From Plecoglossus altivelis (Eukaryota > Chordata > Actinopteri > Osmeriformes > Plecoglossidae): 64,000 bases of DNA. The notes under the pieces are model-generated. The model was not told the origin of the DNA. It was given only the letters and a program-made list of their open reading frames with translations, and ran no database searches. Of the stretch, positions 51,475-63,792 are shown piece after piece. The DNA lies in the NCBI GenBank assembly GCA_036571765.1, contig BROE01000025.1, forward strand, positions 4,534,222 to 4,598,221, written 5' to 3'. Position 1 is the first letter of the stretch. Every line of letters starts with the position of its first letter. A program made the translations under genes and the position numbers.

Positions 51475-52923
51475 AAAACAGGAAAAACACCCAAGGCCAG
51501 AGGAGAACAGTGCATTATGACATAACTCCACAGTGTGTCAACAACACAGACACAGAAACACCCCAGCGGAGGAGAAGAGCACACTGATGCTTCTGGTGTT
51601 TTGTGGTTGTTTGCTAGACGCTCAACACAGGCCTCTGCTAGCTGTCTTGCTGGCTGCCAACACACCTGTAGAACAGGCTCACAAGTGTTGACTCACTGGA
51701 CGTCAGCAGTTGTGTATGAACGCACACCAATGTGATTAGTTGCCTTTGAAAAAGGTGTGATTACACAATGATGCCCTTAGAACGAGGAAGTGCTGTCCAT
51801 GGTGCAGTACACTCTAGATTGATACAAAACCGCTTGATGATAATGGGGATCTTTGACATGTCGAGTGGCCACACATTTTTCCCTGTTGAGAATACAGATG
51901 GTAGATCTATCCTGATGGCCAACTCATAGGTGCCAAACGCCATCCCTAAATAGTGCCAAGTACACAGCTAGATTGGGACTGCATGGAGAACTGAGACTGG
52001 CTTCATGTTTCAAGCAGTAACTTCCAGGTCAAAGAGGTCTTGGGTGAAGTTGGCTTTGATGGTTCCCAAAATGTGTTAGAAAACTTCCTGGATCGCATAT
52101 CTCCTTCTCTCCTTCTAAGAGTTTGAAACATTCTCAAACATTAAGGCCTAAAGCTTTTAACTGCGAATCAAGCCAGCTATCCTTTACTGAAAGTGAGATT
52201 TATAGATGCACTAACTGGAGTACAAATGTTGGCCTAGTGCCCTACAGACGATGCTAAACCCACTGTAGGTATCCGAGACCATCTGGGAAATAAACAATGC
52301 CATGACAAAACCAGACACTTCACACAGCCACTGTAGCCTCCATCGACTCCAGCCTGATCCTCACTGTCTCACAAGTCCGGGCATGAACCTGAATCTTCGG
52401 ACAGTGCCAACTAACGTCGTAATTGCCTTACTTTCTAACGCGTGCCTCTCATCCATTCGAGTTTGATTTGTTCAAAGAAAAGCTTCATTTCTTCCTTCAT
52501 TAGTTTTTTTTTTCCAACCAGACGTAGCATATTTGCACGGGAAATGTTTAAACTGATATGAAGTCGTAGAATTATAGATTGATGTAGGATTTCTCTTTTC
52601 GTTTGTAGATAAGGTTGTGGTTGTTGCTTGAAGTATTGCTGCTCGGCACGTGTGACAGGGGCTTTTAATAATAACACTTGTACCTATTGAATGAAGTCCA
52701 ACAAGGGATGGATCTAGCTGGCCGGCTAGCCGACGCTACCTCGCAAGCTTCCATTCATAGCTTGCAACAAAGATCTCCCCACAAAATCTAAATGAAAATT
52801 TGAGCCTTACCTTGTTCTGTTTCGCAGGAATATCAGTTTGATCAGAGGGTGTGTGAAATTTTCCAATCCATTTTTGCAAATGCTGGTGACCCGAAGTCTG
52901 TGGTCTAGAATGTGTAAATCCAT
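42920..52923 (-). CDS. castor1: CASTOR1, cytosolic arginine sensor for mTORC1 (9 exons)
   Basis: Homodimeric arginine sensor that binds and inhibits GATOR2 when arginine is scarce. Exons in transcript order: 52923-52811, 48724-48654, 47916-47723, 46955-46778, 46561-46438, 46244-46134, 45669-45587, 45346-45252, 42988-42920. They sum to 1038 nt, or 345 aa; human is 329. The start MDLHILDHRLRVTS matches the human N-terminus. ACT-type domains carry TKIAKSVIAPLA, HVSVFMLSTYQTDFILV, SLDPDTLPAIATTLIDVLFY, FSFSLIDGYISLVMD and RIGGQPLGFDECGIVAQI. Arginine-pocket positions appear retained: Ser in HVSVFML (human Ser111) and Asp in FDHAL. The exon 4 end (residues after GGESVPV) is the variable, longer part. 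CASTOR2 is the alternative; synteny with the LIF-type gene favours CASTOR1. Intron 1 is 4.1 kb. Confidence 0.93.
45870..46128. repeat. ~30-bp minisatellite in castor1 intron 6
   Basis: About eight copies of a 29-30-base unit (core AGAGGATGGGAGAGGAGAGT, then GTGATCC). It begins six bases from the exon 6 donor and fills the intron toward a (GT)n tract at 45790. Confidence 0.9.
47985..48062. repeat. (CA)n/(CAGA)n microsatellite in castor1 intron 2
   Basis: A CA run passes into CAGACAGA and CACAGACAGA units. Confidence 0.9.
49740..50035. repeat. Degenerate tandem repeat in castor1 intron 1
   Basis: Imperfect copies around CACAGCTACACTACATTACA, with many substitutions and unit lengths of about 20-40 bases. 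Confidence 0.6.
50400..50690. repeat. Degenerate AGAACCAGGACCC-type repeat in castor1 intron 1
   Basis: Roughly 14 loose copies of a 15-25-base unit centred on TCTAGAACCAGGACCC. Strongly diverged. Confidence 0.65.
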
Positions 52924-53917
52924 TGATAGCAGCTCCTGCCAGCCAATTGCTTCTGCTTGTTTTTACTCTAGCAGCTACAATTGTGCCCTAATCTAACGCT
53001 GTATGTAGGCTACGCTATGTTATTTAACATTCCTTTTGACGGCGAATGTCTGATCTACAGCGAGTCTTGCATCAGAGGCGTATAAAGGGAAAAACATCCG
53101 CCGATATTCGACTCCACTCACTTACTGTATTCAAATAAAAGACTGCCCCATACAACAACACGCCCCCCTCGTCTTAAAGCTACAGGTGACTACTGAATCG
53201 TTTCCTCCTGGCCGTTGAAAGATCAGTAAAAAAGATTCCACGACAAATAAGTGAATAGCCTATATAAAATTACAGCTTTTGTCAGCACCGTTAGCTTAGA
53301 CAAGCACAAACATGTCCAGCCCATCCGTCAAAAGTAGTTTATTTAATTAAATCATACAACTGACTTACATGTCACATCATTACATTGCATACAAAGATGA
53401 ACATGATCTTTTATATAATTGTGCTCTAATTTGTAGATACAAAAGCATGGTCATAATCAAAAGAAAGCTCATTAATAACACGCTGTAGACACCCATCTTC
53501 TGATCTTCAGAGCTATGGGCATTTTTTTACCTATAGGATCCTTGAGAATTACATTAAAGTCTAATCATGTTTTTACTCATCAAAATACAAGTGGACCTTT
53601 CCCTGAAATGTTCATAATGCTTTATAATGAGGTCTCCATTTTAAAACACTGGCCAAATCAACAAAACAAAAGAAATACAAATCTGGGACAATGTTTTCCA
53701 CAACTCACCAACTGTGTTAACATTGACATTAAGCTTCATTCACATTCAACCTAAACACAGGCCCACCACAATACTTCACTGGCTCATAGAGAAAAAAAGT
53801 CTTCTTCGTGGAATTGATCCAACAGCTTCACAGTAACTCTGTTCCACCCTCGTCTTCTTCTGTGGTCCTCTATGGGGAATCTCCACCACAGCCCTGCTGG
53901 GCTAGGCTGCAGTCTGC
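52924..53917. other. castor1 promoter and nipsnap1 3' UTR
   Basis: The castor1 5' flank occupies the left part. A minus-strand AATAAA (plus TTTATT 53338-53343) lies about 580 bases after the nipsnap1 stop and probably ends that transcript. No further gene seen. Confidence 0.55.
53338..53343 (-). terminator. Polyadenylation signal, nipsnap1
   Basis: AATAAA on the minus strand about 0.58 kb past the stop codon. Confidence 0.55.
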
Positions 53918-55079
53918 TCACTGCAGTGGAGAACTCTGGGTGGGTATCATGATCCTGGACTGCATGCTTTGGATCAGGGGTACTGTGGAGACAGACATCA
54001 CAGTTCAGACATCACACTGTGTAGACACAGACATTACAGTTCTGACATCACACTGTGTAGACAGCCATCACACTGTGTGGAGACAGACATCACAGTTCAG
54101 ACATCAAACTGTGTAGACACAGACATTACAGTTCTGACATCACACGGTGTAGACAGCCATCACACTGTGTGGAGACAGACATCACAGTTCAGACATCACA
54201 ATGTGTAGACACAGACATCACAGTTCCAACATCACATTGTGTGGAGATAGACATCACCATTCAGACATCACACTGTGTAGACACACGTCACAGTTCCGAC
54301 ATCACACTATGGAGACAGAGATCACACTATGTAGACACAGACATCACACTGTGTAGACACAGACATCACACTGTGTGGAGATAGACATCACAGTTCAGAC
54401 GTCACACTGTGTAGACACAAATGTCACAGTTCAGACATCACACTGTGTAGACACACGTCACAGTTCAGACATCACACAGTGTAGACACACGTCACAGTTC
54501 AGACATCACTCTATGGAGACAGAGATCACACTGTGGAGACAGACATCACACTATGTAGACACAGACATCACACTGTGTGGAGATAGACATCACGGTTCAG
54601 ACATCACACTGTGTAGACACAAATGTCACAGTTCAGACATCCCACTGTGTGGAGACAGACATCATAGTTCAAACATAACACTGGAGACCCAGGGCAGAAG
54701 AGAAAATGATATGTTTATATTCAGTGTAAAGATAGTGACATTCCAGTTGAAATCAAGAAGATTTGGAATGTGAGTATGAGTGTTCCCTTACCTGTGTAAT
54801 ACACACTGGAGTCCCAACCCTCCTTCTGCCAGGCTGCATTCCTGGTCTCCTCTCTGGATTGGAGGTCTTTATAAGCTAAAACGCCACATCAATATAATCA
54901 GAGTCTGTTACACAATACAGAGCCTGAGTTCACCTCAGACATACTGTCTTTATAACCACTGGGCCTTTGACTGAGACTCACTATAGAAAACAATCAATTA
55001 TATCACATAACTCACAGAAAGCTATACCTAGCCACCCTAAAATGTAGTGTCGGTGTGTGTTAGTGTACCATAAGAGAAT

Positions 55080-55125
<46 letters not shown>

Positions 55126-58100
55126 GCACATTAGTGTCTGTGTGTTTGTGTGCTGTAAGAGCATGTTTGTGTGTGTGTGTGCATGTGTGAGAGAGAGCAT
55201 ATTAGTGTGTGTATGTGTGTGTGAGAGAGTGTGAGTCATGCGTCTTCTTGGTGTTGGCACTCACCCCACAGGTGATGGACCACGTACAGATCTCCTATCT
55301 GAGAGAAGAACCCTCCCACTGCCTCATTGTTCTCCTGACGGTGCCTGATGGCTCGTGCCCTGGAAAGCACACACACACACACACACATCACCATATACCA
55401 GCCCACATGCACACACGCGCCCACATACATACCCGCAAATGCCCATGGCCACGGACTTACACACAGTAATAACCGGTGTCATCATTAACAATCCCAGCTC
55501 CTACTATGCTGTCTGGAGTGTGCTGAAACCTACCAGTGGTTTCCCCATTCTATCATCGTCCCAGGCTGAAAGTACAGCAGACAGACAAGACATGACACCA
55601 TCATTAGCTCACTTCCACCCAGAACCACCTAGACCCCCAGACTGGGCTGGAGAACAGTCTATACATCTTTACATTCAGTCTACCACCTTGTAACACCATT
55701 TCCCAGTATGCTATGCTACAGTATAACAACACTGTACAGGGGGCATATTTGACCCTGAAACCTCTTATTCCAGTCAAAAGCTCCTACCACTGAGCTACAC
55801 ACTTCACTCTGTATAGTGTAGTATACGTAATATACTGTACTATGTTCAGCACAGACAGGTATCCTCTCTCTGCGGTTACAGCTTCACTAAAGCAGTCTCC
55901 AGACTTTGCCACGTGAGGGCCAAACCTTGAGTTTGTAGGTTCGCATCTCATAGATGTTGGGTCCAGCTCTGGGCGTCGGCTCATTCCAGAAACTGAACTC
56001 GAGAAGCAGCTGGTTGCTCCTGGAGAGCAACATCTTACTCCTCTCCCTGCGAAACTCCTGGTACACCTTTACAGTTGTGCGATGAAGGAAAGATAAAGTA
56101 GCATCATCAACATTTTACAACGAAACAGTATAATTGATCACATGTACTCAAAGAAGAACAAATTTGACAACAAATATATAACAAATAGGACATATATTAT
56201 CATCTTCCGTCACCTTGTTGTTGTTTAGTTTGTTCAAGCATTCAGTAAGGGCAGGATATCCTCCCCTATACCTCCACAGGTGCACTACAACTCCAGAGAC
56301 AGAAGAGGGTGCCATTACATCACTGAAACACCCTTACATGGCTTTCCGTCCCAAAACAAGGCAACTGTCCTCACATGGCCAAGCTTGGCGATAACAAACA
56401 GCCTCACTGCGCGCTAAAGTTCTTATGGTGGGATTCAAATGCCACTGTTGGGGATCTGATGATATTTCAGCTGATATTTCCGTGGTATTTGTTTAGGTAT
56501 CCGAGCGTCTGGCAAGCACACACCTGTCTGGTCCTGATCTCCATACCAGGTGTTCCAGCTGCCCACCACCTCACAGGGGAAGTCTTGGTCAACGTGGAGC
56601 TTACTCTGTACCTCAGCTCTGAGGAGAGAGGGGGCCATCAGATAGTCATAATAATGACAATAGCACTACCATTGACATAATTTACATTGAGTCACAATAA
56701 AGAGTAGAACAAGAATTAGGAGTTAGAATAGCTTATCGTGGCCCCTGTCCTACAAATCAATGCTCCTCCAGAATATGGTAGAACTTATTAAAGATGCTGA
56801 TGTTGGGGTGTCAGGAGGCAGGTATGACTGCATTGGCCCAAGACTGCAGGAGCACTCAACTCTCAGGAAGAGGAGTCCTGTTGACTGATGACACTATAGA
56901 AGAAGGAGGAGGAGGAGGAAGAAGACGAGGAGAGGACATACTCACTCCAGGTTGTTGTACGCCTCCAGACACTCTGGCTTCACGTTGTGAACTGAAAAGA
57001 TTCAGATAGAAACTACTCACTGCTTTGAGCCAGTGAGAGTAGAAACATTCTGATGGACACCGATTTGAATGAGGTGCAGCACCAGTTGCAGGTGTGCTCA
57101 GACTAGACACAATTTGCCCTGGGGAATTTCTGCCTAATACAGCACTAGGTTATTGATGAGTATTTGTGTACTCCCTTCCCTCTCACTATAACAACATTAC
57201 TGCTGCATCTCATTATCATTCAGGTCCCTGGAGGGCAGAACGCATTAAATCACGTAACTAGTTTTCTATGTTTTCCTTAGAGACAATCTGAATGTCACAC
57301 AATGGCATTCAGCAGACATTACTTAAACTGAATCCAATTCATTATAGGAGTTTGGTGATATTTGGCATTAAATATGCTTTCGAATGGAGGTAATAAATGT
57401 GTTTGTGCCTGGAATGTGTTGTTTTAGCCATTGTGTAGTCTCTACCCACACTGCATTTTGTACAGGTTACTGGTCTCCTTCTTGGACAGTAGGTTAGAAT
57501 GGGTATCCTTCCTCGAGTCTACTTTGCGCACGAACAGAGAACGGAACCAGCCATTGTCACTGCCATCGGAAAACCTCCTGCACAGACAACAAAAATATGA
57601 CCCTTTCAACAGGCTGGTGGAGCGCAGTGGAAGGTTACAGGCTTGGAGAGGCAACAACTCGCTTCAACTGTAGGAGAGTAGATACTACTTCCAGGCAACA
57701 GGAGGGAAGAGCAGAACACATTGTACTTGAAGCCATCATTAGAGCACAGCAGAAAAACTTGGGTTTGTTGCTTCCAACCATGTGATGAAGCCTAAGAGTA
57801 GCATGTTAACTCAGACTATTATTGTTATTGTTGACTGGTTGTATGCATGCATGGTATACAGGATTTCAACTCTAAGCAAATAATCTTTAGACCAGCTGCT
57901 GGGTCTATGTAGCTCTGGTCCTTAAATCTTTTGGGTATTATCTCAAATTCTAAGCACATATGTCTGGTATTATCTTGAAACACTTTTTGGGAAACGAGTC
58001 TGATTGTGATAATTCCCTCCAGTCAAACAGGGCAAAGTTCAACAGCCCAGCAAATGATTAATGCGGTTTGGAAAATAATGTTATCCTTTTTGATTGTTGC

Positions 58101-58380
58101 TACAGGATAGTTGCTTGACTGTTGCCATTTTTAACACTTCAGAGAACAATATCACAGAGGGAGACCGAGGTCGGCTTGGACAAAAAAGCAACAATGCTGA
58201 ACGAACTTTGTTCGACTGCAAATGTACTTCCTCGCCGATAATGGAATCAAAGAGACGTAGTCGTCATAGGCATGTTAATAAAAAGATCATTCGATTTTAC
58301 CTGCAAACCCGCAACTTGACAGCTTTTATGTACAGTTTCATTAGCTGGGCTTTTGGTGACACAAAACTTGTTGCCGCCAT
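53918..58380 (-). CDS. nipsnap1: NIPSNAP1, mitochondrial protein (10 exons)
   Basis: Mitochondrial NIPSNAP-family protein; family members act as 'eat-me' signals in mitophagy when exposed on damaged mitochondria. Exons in transcript order: 58380-58301, 57577-57450, 56991-56946, 56618-56524, 56284-56214, 56066-55926, 55565-55534, 55359-55265, 54875-54792, 53982-53918. They sum to 837 nt, or 278 aa; human is 284. The basic, acid-poor N-terminus (MAATSFVSPKAQLMKLYIKA) suits a mitochondrial targeting peptide. Conserved blocks are GWFRSLFVRKVD, LLSKKETSNLYKMQ, VGSWNTWYGDQDQ, SNQLLLEFSFWNEP, EAVGGFFSQIGDLYVVHHLW and SRIMIPTQSSPLQ at the end. NIPSNAP1 rather than NIPSNAP2 is favoured by 22q12-type neighbours. 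The minisatellite at 53.99-54.69 kb fills intron 9. Confidence 0.94.
53985..54690. repeat. Large minisatellite in nipsnap1 intron 9
   Basis: About 700 bases of tandem units built from two modules, GACATCACACTGTGTAGACA and CAGACATCACAGTTCAGACA. They are arranged in a variable higher-order pattern of ~37-40 bases. It begins three bases from the last exon's acceptor (exon 10 starts at 53982), so that acceptor sits inside repeat-like sequence. Confidence 0.92.
55080..55200. repeat. (GA)n and (GT)n microsatellites in nipsnap1 intron 8
   Basis: A GAGA run (55080-55121) is followed by GTGTGTG-rich sequence. Confidence 0.85.
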
Positions 58381-59264
58381 CTTGCCGTGAAACTGTGAGA
58401 AACCACTCTTGACAGAGATATGATGACTATGTAAAGTAAATAGGGTCCAGGTTAATATTTCACAGGCAAATATCTGGCACATACTTCCCTAATTCCGCTC
58501 ATAGTTTAAATAACAATACATGCGCCATGGGTGACGTGTTTTCGCACTGGACACGACCATTTGATGAATAATGTTAATTGTATATGAATTATATTGCACA
58601 ACATTATTAACAGTTGGTATTCCGTATTAGTCGAAGCTTCCCTATAGACGTAGTTGTCGGGTTAAATTATGATCTGGATTTATTTTACACTACTACAGTT
58701 TGAAGCAGTTCCACTCAAACTACAAACACAAAGTACGAACACAACTGTGTAATATTCGCAGTATACTATACAGTAGACATAATTTGACAGACTTACATGT
58801 GAAATACAAGATTAATCTAGATGCTCCTCTCCATTATGTTAAAGGTTAAAGCTGAAGGATAAAGTTCTATTCCCAGGATAAACCCACCTCCGTGAATACA
58901 ATGTATTAATCATAAACCAGATGGTCACTCCCAAACTTAGTAGGCCCAGGCCTATACTAAATCAAGCACAATGCACATCATTGCAGGAACTTGGCGACAC
59001 ATGTTAACACAATGTATTATGTCACATTTCTAACGAAATAAAACTTGAAAGAAATACACATTTCTGCCAACAGGTTGTTGAATGAAGATTTAGTTAAGTT
59101 ATCAGTTTTTGTCATCTGTCACGCATGATGTAGTGCCACATGGTGCTGTGGAGAATCAGCTTGTTAGCCATCTCGAGAAAGAGAGACATCTATATCTCCC
59201 CATCGTCATCACGAGGAGAGAGCAGAGCACGCGGACCCTCGGGGCCACGTGACCCAGCGCTCCT
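58381..59264. other. nipsnap1 promoter and lrrc74b-like 3' UTR
   Basis: 884 bases without a visible exon. The right part is the probable 3' UTR of the LRR gene. A minus-strand AATAAA at 58679-58684 is a possible end signal, very close to the nipsnap1 promoter. Confidence 0.5.
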
Positions 59265-62200
59265 TCAGCGCTTGGCTTTCCTGAACATATCAATCCTTCC
59301 CCCGTGTTTGACCGTCAGGTTTGGGAATGCAGCCGTCATAGAGCTCAGCAGGTCCTCAAAGTCCTGGTTCACAGGGATGTCCTGAGGGCCGCCCGGAGAA
59401 AGAGACAAACATTCACCGACAAAAATGTAACCTCGACATCACACCAGCAATTATGTCGTCGCCAAGTTACTTGAGGACACAAATGTGGCTGACTCACAGA
59501 GAAGTCCAAAGACTCAACAGAAGACTGTAAGTTTTCCTGAATGGACTTCAGAACGCCGTAGCAGCCTGCTGACTGAATGGGGTTCCTGCCCATCTGGAAA
59601 CAGAGATGAAGAAACACCGTGAATCAAACGCCTTTGATAATCATGCACACACGCACACCGCTCCAGTCACATACACACAAACAATAGCCTGCAGTCACAG
59701 TCACACACACATCAGACATCACCCTCCACTCTAACACACACAAACACACACTCGAAGGTCTTGGAAACACATATACCAGCTGTAAAACCATCTTTCCCTG
59801 TAAGGGGCTCTTTGAAGCTTCTAAGGTTCCACAAAGCTCCGACAGAGGTTCCATGTAGAACCCCGTATGTAATTTTTGCACCTAGGAAGGGTCAGATTCG
59901 GAACCGTTCCACTGTTCACACAGCTCTTGTTGAAAGCCACATTCGCTTGAACAAAATGATTGCTTCGGTCTCGGTTGTGTGATGTAAACGAGTTGAGCAA
60001 CACGATCGCATTGGTCTAGGACGGTGTAAATGCGATACATGAAGAAAGTGATAAACAACTTTGTCTCCGTTTTATCTCCCAACCTCCAACACCTCCTGCT
60101 GCTTCCAGAACTACATCCAATCTCTCGTCTGTGTCTTACACAAAGTGCTCTGATCGTCTTGTTTACTCTGAGGCCCATTGTGAAGCGAATGGCACCCTCA
60201 GGGGGTATACGATTGTTGCTGAGGAAGAGAACACACACATAAACAATAAGTGCGAAGCAGGCAATGTAACAGTTCTGCCTTTTGAAGGAAAATCACTTAA
60301 AAGTTTAAGAACAAGTCACAATTCAAATTCAACATGCTATTACTGTATTTTGTGTCTGATTGTAGTCATGAAGCCGCAAGAAACATAAACTCTGACTTGC
60401 TGCAGCTTCTATATTCACATTTGTTCAAAAAACCCAAGATGAAACAACGACATGGAGCTGAATGTAAATTCAAGTCAGACAGTCTGGAGGTCAAGGTTAC
60501 ATTGTACTGTTGACGTTGAATGACTGACTGATTGTTTGAATGATTGATTGAAAATGTGTTCTTGTCAAACAAGCCCTGAATTTCTTTCTGGTGTCACATT
60601 TGCAGACTGACAGAGACGATAAACCATAAGACACACAAATATACTAACATAAACCAACGACCTGATGTTAATGACCATCCCACCTTATATCCAACTCTTC
60701 AAGAGTGTTGTTATCTTTGAGAGCTTCTCCTAGTGATGCTGCACCATCTCGTTCGAAGCCGTTGTAGGACAAGTCCAGGCTACGAAGGAATATGTTAGCC
60801 TGGTAGACAGACAGACAGAGATATCTGTGCAGCTCTGTCATAGCACTCACATAACACATTCTCTGTTTGTGCCGATCATCTCAGCAATAATGTCAAACAA
60901 ACTTTCATCCTTTCCGCCACAAAAATGTCAGCTGGACAAATACCCTACATAACTTTGTCTCAACCGGAACAAACAGTAAGCAAGACGAGAAATCACCTTT
61001 TCACAGAGTTTTGTCCGGATTAATCTGTTGTGTGTTGTGGGTAAGGAATGATAGAGATGCCTGTTGCAGCATGCTGTGGAAAGGCTGTGGGAAGGCTGTG
61101 TAGCAGCATCAGGTGTCTTACCCCCAGGCCTGCAGCTAGGGCCAGGGCTCCTTTCCCTCGTAGGCAGTTCCAGGACAAGTTTAGATGTCTTAGACCTGTG
61201 TTCTCAGCCAGCGCTGGACCAAGAACCTTCCCTGGGGCAGACACACACACACACACACACACATTGAGGTCCTTCTAGGCTGTAGGCAAACACACAGCTT
61301 GGTTGGAATGTTAGATGTGTTATTTAGGTTTCTAAACACACACACATACACAAAGGTTCTGCTGGGTTTCAGACACAGACATGTCTACTACACTCTGATC
61401 CTACCTTCGAAAGAGGGAGCGTGAACGTGTATAGAGAGAGAGACAGAGAAAGAGGTAGAAGAGAGAGGCAAAGATAGAGCGAGGGACAGAGAAAGAGAGA
61501 CTGGGATTTCACACATTCGCACAATGTATTCATTTGAACAGGCTGTGCTCTACTGCATCGAAAAGCTGCCTGAGACTGTGGCAACAACAACAACAACGTC
61601 TGCAGACAACCGCAGAGCAGGCTAACGTCACCTCTCCTTGATTGACAGAGCTAATACTGAGGTTTCTCTGGAAAACAGGGCCATGTGAGCACTTCCACCG
61701 ACATATGAAGCATTCATATCCTTTGAGGTTCTGTGAAGTATTGTGGAGGGAGATGGAGTTCCAGGGGGGAGATCAATATTGATCACAATCAGGAACAACA
61801 GGGGGTGTGGAGGGTCAATATGACGGTATAGATCACTGTTAGAGATATTAAGACTCTTGTGTCAGTAAATGTGATGTAGAAGATGGCCCTCTCTTCAGGG
61901 AAGCAATTTTCTTGCTTTCAATTACCCAGACCTGTCTCATTCCTAGTAACTGTCTATTCCTCCATCCATCCATCCATCCAACCATCCGTCGATTCATTTT
62001 TAAAGGGCTCCTGTTGAAATCTCATCCTATTGACAATCTTCCTGGTTTTAATGAAGGAGAATATACTTGACCTTTGAATGCCAGAAGTTGCTACAGTACA
62101 TGGTATTTTACTCAGCCATGCAACATGTTATTAGTATTTATGTGTGTGTATTTACGTGCATGAGTGTGCGTGCCTGGATACACGTGTGTGCATACATGTG

Positions 62201-63046
62201 TTTGCGTGTGTATCCGGCAGTCTACCCAATTGTAGATGTATTATTAAAGCGAGTACGCAGGCGTGCAGTGTCATGTAGGGTATACCCTCCCAAGCTCACT
62301 GCTATTAAAGCAGATTAGGCAGCTACGGGCTTGAAATGAGAGCAGAGCAGTTTGGTTAGACTATCTGGATAAGTCATGGTGCATCTCTTAAACTCGTTTA
62401 TCCTCCAGTTAGGGGCTGTCGACTGGAGTGAGCACACTGCGAAAGCCTCCATTCTCATGAGGACTAAAATCTTTTGTTTTGAAACATCCCCCTCACAAGG
62501 AAGCGACCATGCGAGAGATTTTTTTAAATGCACATTTTGCAGATGAGGTTTTGCCGTGTTTGGACTAGGGGACTGATTCATTTATTTGAAGTTGACGCAA
62601 ATTATTTGTTAACTTTTAATATATGTGGAAAAGAAAATACTTTGCGCGCACCGTGCACAGAGCACAAGCCATCCCCCACCTCTGCACCACCCTCCAGGTA
62701 TCAAACACGCCTCCTTTCGCAGACAGAATCCCCACCCCACCCTGCTCCATACCTGCCTCTTCTCCCAGGGAGTTATGGCTGAGATCCAGGCTCGCCAGGC
62801 GGGTGTTGGAGGTCAGGGCGCGTGCCAGGGGCGGGCTGGCCCCGTCCCCCAGCTGGTTCCCTGCCAGTCCCAGGCGGACCAGCGTGCTGTTCTCCTGTAG
62901 TGTGCTGGCTAGCGCCCACGCGCCCTGCTCCCCCAGCTGGTTCTCTGACAGGTCCACGTCTGATACGCACCCACACACACACACACACAGACACACAGGG
63001 AACACATGGGGATGTCATTTACATCTAGGGTTAAAGCATTCTACTA

Positions 63047-63082
<36 letters not shown>

Positions 63083-63792
63083 GTGAGGTCCCTGACTGGT
63101 ATCCATCTGACGAAGTTATAATAAAGACAAGCTGTGAGTCTGTTTTAGTGGGCATGTTCTTATCTAATGGAGAAGACAGTCATTATTCCGTGCTCTTCAG
63201 CGGTAAGTCATGCAGGTTCATCATGCTGGGCTTTTAGAATGACAGTAATTAAGGTTAGAATTAGCAGCCTTGTCATTCTGGTGCCATGTAATAACATGCT
63301 TAGCCGAGAACAATCTAATATGTCATCTGTGGAGAGGGAGAGAGAGAGAGAGGCGGTCGGGGGGAGAGAACAAGAGCGACAGGGAAAAAGTAGAGAAAGA
63401 GCGAGTGTGTGTGTGTGAGAGAGATTGAGAGAATGTGTGTGATGCCCAGTAGCAGACAGGTGGGGAGAGTTGTGCACAGGTGGGAGAGACTGCAAGAAAA
63501 GGAGAGAGAGGGGAAGTGAGGGATGGAGAGAGAGATGGAAAAAGAGGGGGATGGAGAGAAATCAAGAGAAAGTAAGAGAGCGAGGACAGAGAAAGAGAGG
63601 CAAAGAGAATGAGAAAGAGAAATAAAGAGAGACAGACAGAGAAAAAGAGAGAGAATCACCTGTGATGTAACAGTTCTCCTTTAACATCTCTGCCACTGCC
63701 ACTCCTCCCATCCCTTCCATCCAATTATCCCTCAAGTTCAGCTTCAGGATGGAGGTGTTGGTTACCAAGGGAACGGCCAGCGCTTTGGTACC
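59265..63792 (-). CDS. lrrc74b: Leucine-rich repeat protein, LRRC74B-like (3' seven exons; 5' end outside window)
   Basis: RNase-inhibitor-type LRR protein of unknown cellular role. Exons seen, in transcript order: 63792-63660, 62959-62753, 61231-61122, 60799-60684, 60218-60140, 59593-59498, 59381-59265. They sum to 858 nt (285 residues) and keep phase throughout. The first visible exon begins in phase 0 (GTKALAVPL), so earlier exons lie beyond 64,000. Repeats are regular ~28-residue LRRs: LKLNLRDNWMEGMGG, VDLSENQLGEQGAWALAS, LGLAGNQLGDGA, LDLSHNSLGEEAG, LNLSWNCLRGKGALALA, LDLSYNGFERDGAASLG, LDISNNRIPPEGA, MGRNPIQSAGC. A non-LRR tail with NLTVKHGGRIDMF ends the protein, as in the LRRC74 family. 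LRRC74B (human 22q11) fits the neighbouring synteny better than LRRC74A (14q24); NLRC3-type proteins were considered and fit the tail less well. Confidence 0.8.
61234..61262. repeat. (CA)n microsatellite before lrrc74b-like exon
   Basis: A CA run of about 12 units lies at 61239-61262, a few bases upstream (in transcript sense) of the acceptor of exon 61231-61122. Confidence 0.85.
63049..63080. repeat. (GT)n microsatellite in lrrc74b-like intron
   Basis: GT run of about 14 units; the neighbouring 63330-63650 is GA-rich low-complexity sequence that reaches the exon 63792-63660 donor. Confidence 0.9.

Larger units (their letters stand above)
48725..52810. other. castor1 intron 1
   Basis: No exon supported. 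It holds a (GT)n run near 48890-48920, a degenerate ACAC-AGCTACAC-type repeat (about 49740-50035), a degenerate CTAGAACCAG-type repeat (about 50400-50690) and a (CA)n run at 51442-51471. Confidence 0.6.

Noticed and set aside
52435..52677. 80-codon minus-strand frame in castor1 intron 1
   Set aside because: Considered as an alternative castor1 first exon, but exon 52923-52811 matches the CASTOR1 N-terminus exactly in phase; this frame has no similarity.
53969..54773. Overlapping plus-strand frames with repeated HHSSDITLCR-type peptides
   Set aside because: They are the nipsnap1 intron 9 minisatellite read on the non-genic strand.
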